Below are positions 13,455 to 14,601 of a stretch of 14,601 nucleotides of DNA, piece by piece (within the stretch, counting starts at the first letter, position 1; every line of letters starts with the position of its first letter). The notes beneath the pieces were generated by a model that was given only the letters and a program-made list of their open reading frames with translations, made no database searches and was not told where the DNA came from. The translations under genes were made by a program, and so were the position numbers. The stretch spans positions 1 to 14,601 of the forward strand of contig JACPQH010000087.1 of NCBI GenBank assembly GCA_016190585.1. Direction: 5' to 3'. This stretch comes from Chloroflexota bacterium. GTDB taxonomy: Bacteria > Chloroflexota > Dehalococcoidia > Dehalococcoidales > RBG-16-60-22.

Positions 13455-13894
13455 GGTCTCTCTCCTTCCTGTTTTAACGCCCTGGTAAGATCGCATGTGC
13501 CCCCGACTGACATACCTTCCGCAGTGCTCATATAACGCCTGGCAGCTTCCAGGCAAAAGGTGAGCATGGAGATGAGAAGCGGCAGAGCGGTCCGCTTCTG
13601 GTCCTTTACGCTGTTGATCACATTGATTGCGAACCCGGCGCCCATGGGCTGTAGGGCAAATGCGACGAACTGATCGCACTCCCACACCCGGCCGCCAAAG
13701 TGGATGACAACCTTGTCATCGCCGGCGCCCCCTTTTTCCTGGGCCTGGGCGCCGGCGGCGGGCGCCGGGGCAATGAGTCCCTGCATGGCCTTCTCCATGG
13801 CGTAGGTGGCACAGGCCAGAAACGGGGGAAGCTCCGGGTGTTTCTCCACGGCCGCCTTGATTTCGTCGGGGGTGAGCTCCGTGTTTTCGATCAT
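13451..13894 (-). CDS. Hypothetical protein, 147 aa
   Basis: The N-terminal part (TPDEIKAAVEKHPELPPF) is helical. A low-complexity linker of alanine, proline and glycine follows at about residues 43-58, then a C-terminal domain beginning KVVIHFGGRVWECDQFVAFALQP and ending with a helix (LISMLTFCLEAARRYMS). It has no recognised motif. GGAGG precedes the ATG at 13894, which overlaps the upstream stop (ATGA), and its own stop overlaps the ParB-like start (GTGA). Three genes are thus translated as a chain, which hints at a shared complex. Confidence 0.8.
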   Translation of the reverse strand: MIENTELTPDEIKAAVEKHPELPPFLACATYAMEKAMQGLIAPAPAAGAQAQEKGGAGDDKVVIHFGGRVWECDQFVAFALQPMGAGFAINVINSVKDQKRTALPLLISMLTFCLEAARRYMSTAEGMSVGGTCDLTRALKQEGERP

Positions 13895-14268
13895 TTAACT
13901 ACCTCCTCATAGGTCAGCAGCCACTGTACTTGCACTTCGGGGGTCCACTGGTCGCTCCAGGGCGGCAGGGGCGGCTGGGATATCGCCGGCCGGGCCGCCG
14001 GCGCCGCGGCCTGGACCACGGGAACGCGGGGTTCCTTGTTTTTGACGAGCTGCCCCAGGGACCTCCGGGGTATGCCCCACCTCCGGGCGGCGGCCTTATT
14101 CCCCAGGGCGCCGGCGTCGGCCAGAATCTCCGCGCCGTGCTTCTCGTAGAGGTTTTTCCGCGCGGCCGGGGCCTGGGGATCCTCGCCGCAGTTCAGGCAG
14201 ATCGGGTGCCCGTATTCCAGGTACATGCGGCCCCCGCACCGGGGGCATTTGTCATTGCCGTTTGTCAA
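13891..14268 (-). CDS. Zinc-ribbon protein with probable helix-turn-helix
   Basis: Residues 8-27 hold CPRC and CLNC pairs 15 residues apart, a classic zinc ribbon. Residues about 48-80 (ILADAGALGNKAAARRWGIPRRSLGQLVKNK) look like a helix-turn-helix of the Psq/transposase-like type. A proline-alanine linker and a final helix (WTPEVQVQWLLTYEEVVK) follow. The start is a TTG at 14268: AAGGAGG lies just upstream, and the nearby ATGs are out of frame. It overlaps the upstream membrane-protein gene by 17 bases. It is probably a DNA-binding regulator of the element. Confidence 0.83.
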   Translation of the reverse strand: MTNGNDKCPRCGGRMYLEYGHPICLNCGEDPQAPAARKNLYEKHGAEILADAGALGNKAAARRWGIPRRSLGQLVKNKEPRVPVVQAAAPAARPAISQPPLPPWSDQWTPEVQVQWLLTYEEVVK

Positions 14269-14515
14269 CCCCTTCCTCCTTCTTCGATTGCTTGCCGGCT
14301 AAGCGGCCCAGGTGGAAAACGAACCATGCGAGGAACAGGAGCGCCGCGACGATCAGCCCGAACTCCGCCCGGGCCAGCCAGATCTTCGGCTCCTGATAGA
14401 GTACCTTGTAGCCGAAGAGCAGCGGCCAGAACATGATGCTCATGAAGGCGGTGTTCCAGGCGGCGATCATCCAGAGCACCAGCACCAGTACGTAGAAACG
14501 CGCGCTGTTTTTCAT
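14252..14515 (-). CDS. Small two-helix membrane protein
   Basis: The 87-aa product has a membrane segment at about residues 7-36 (FYVLVLVLWMIAAWNTAF and onward) and another at about 52-70 (GLIVAALLFLAWFVFHLG). A basic C-terminal tail (KQSKKEEGVDKRQ) follows. There is no good ribosome site; the ATG lies 4 bases after the stop of the upstream reading frame, so it may depend on coupled translation. Possible roles are a virion membrane protein or a host-membrane factor; no family is recognised. Confidence 0.75.
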   Translation of the reverse strand: MKNSARFYVLVLVLWMIAAWNTAFMSIMFWPLLFGYKVLYQEPKIWLARAEFGLIVAALLFLAWFVFHLGRLAGKQSKKEEGVDKRQ

Positions 14516-14519
14516 TGTT

Positions 14520-14601
14520 CTACACGGAAACGGATACCGGCGGGCGCTGCCGGCGGCGCTTCACGGCATGGTGGAGGGTGTGCAGGATGCGCACCAGCTC
14601 C
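14520..14601 (-). CDS. 3' end of a gene entering from the right
   Basis: An open frame enters from the right edge and stops with TAG at 14522-14520. The visible 26 residues (ELVRILHTLHHAVKRRRQRP, then PVSVSV) are basic. The stop is four bases before the next ATG, which lacks its own ribosome site; that spacing supports a real coupled gene. Nothing can be said about function from so short a piece. Confidence 0.5.
   Translation of the reverse strand, partial: ELVRILHTLHHAVKRRRQRPPVSVSV

Larger units (their letters stand above)
4017..14601. mobile_element. Putative integrated virus (provirus), right end outside the window
   Basis: From the tRNA-Leu 3' end onward the content changes from host-type genes to a dense set of small, tightly spaced genes of viral style. 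These include a capsid-protein candidate, a tail-fibre-like protein, a beta-propeller, several small membrane proteins, a nuclease-like gene and a ParB-like gene. The layout is one long - strand structural operon, a divergent two-gene + strand unit, and a second - strand unit of regulators. No integrase, packaging ATPase, terminase, portal or HK97 capsid gene is visible, and no second copy of the tRNA 3' end was found. The exact left boundary between 4016 and 4107 is therefore inferred. Confidence 0.72.

Noticed and set aside
12651..13535. 294-aa open frame on the + strand across the ParB-like gene
   Set aside because: It is antisense to a recognisable ParB-like protein and has no ribosome site or known motif.
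13455..13685. N-terminal extension of the ParB-like gene to 13685 (343 aa)
   Set aside because: The extension overlaps most of the upstream gene in another frame. The GTG at 13454 has a good ribosome site and a 4-base stop/start overlap.

Overview
The window is bacterial, GC-rich and gene-dense. It joins a short stretch of host chromosome (about 1-4016) to what looks like an integrated virus with a non-standard gene set (about 4017 to the right edge). The host genes (a TPP riboswitch ahead of an AIR-synthase-like gene, a DUF2267 gene, two PAC2-family genes) would fit an anaerobic Chloroflexota/Dehalococcoidia-type genome. That assignment is an impression, not something the sequence proves.

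Host part. A TPP riboswitch with its own intrinsic terminator (1-120) precedes an AIR synthase/HypE-like gene (196-1257, + strand). On the - strand follow a 66-aa protein and a DUF2267 protein (1267-1921), then two overlapping PAC2-family genes (2041-3769). A near-consensus promoter (3809-3837) drives tRNA-Trp(CCA) and tRNA-Leu(GAG) (3849-4016).

Virus-like part. It starts just after the tRNA-Leu 3' end, a classic integration site, and is marked by a long inverted repeat (4066-4105). A long - strand operon runs from 11289 down to 4108. In order of transcription it encodes: a 146-aa protein; a 360-aa protein I read as a double-jelly-roll major capsid protein (candidate); a 137-aa beta-rich protein; a beta-propeller made of almost identical 41-residue repeats; a 96-aa and a 134-aa protein; a tail-fibre-like protein; a small membrane protein; a 66-aa protein; a 209-aa protein with 20 tryptophans; a 673-aa helical-repeat protein; and a small two-helix membrane protein. 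I find no HK97 capsid, portal, terminase or tape-measure gene, so the set resembles a tailless, possibly membrane-containing virus more than a tailed phage.

A 142-bp control region (11290-11431) with a near-perfect sigma70 promoter and several small palindromes separates this operon from a divergent two-gene + strand unit: a PD-(D/E)XK nuclease-like protein and a 105-aa partner (11432-12268). A third unit, again on the - strand (14601 to 12281), holds a two-helix membrane protein, a zinc-ribbon protein with a probable helix-turn-helix, an unknown protein, a ParB-like protein with a C-terminal zinc ribbon, and a small basic protein. The genes mostly overlap by a few bases, which indicates translational coupling. 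The packaging ATPase, integrase and right attachment site expected for such an element are not visible and would lie beyond 14601.
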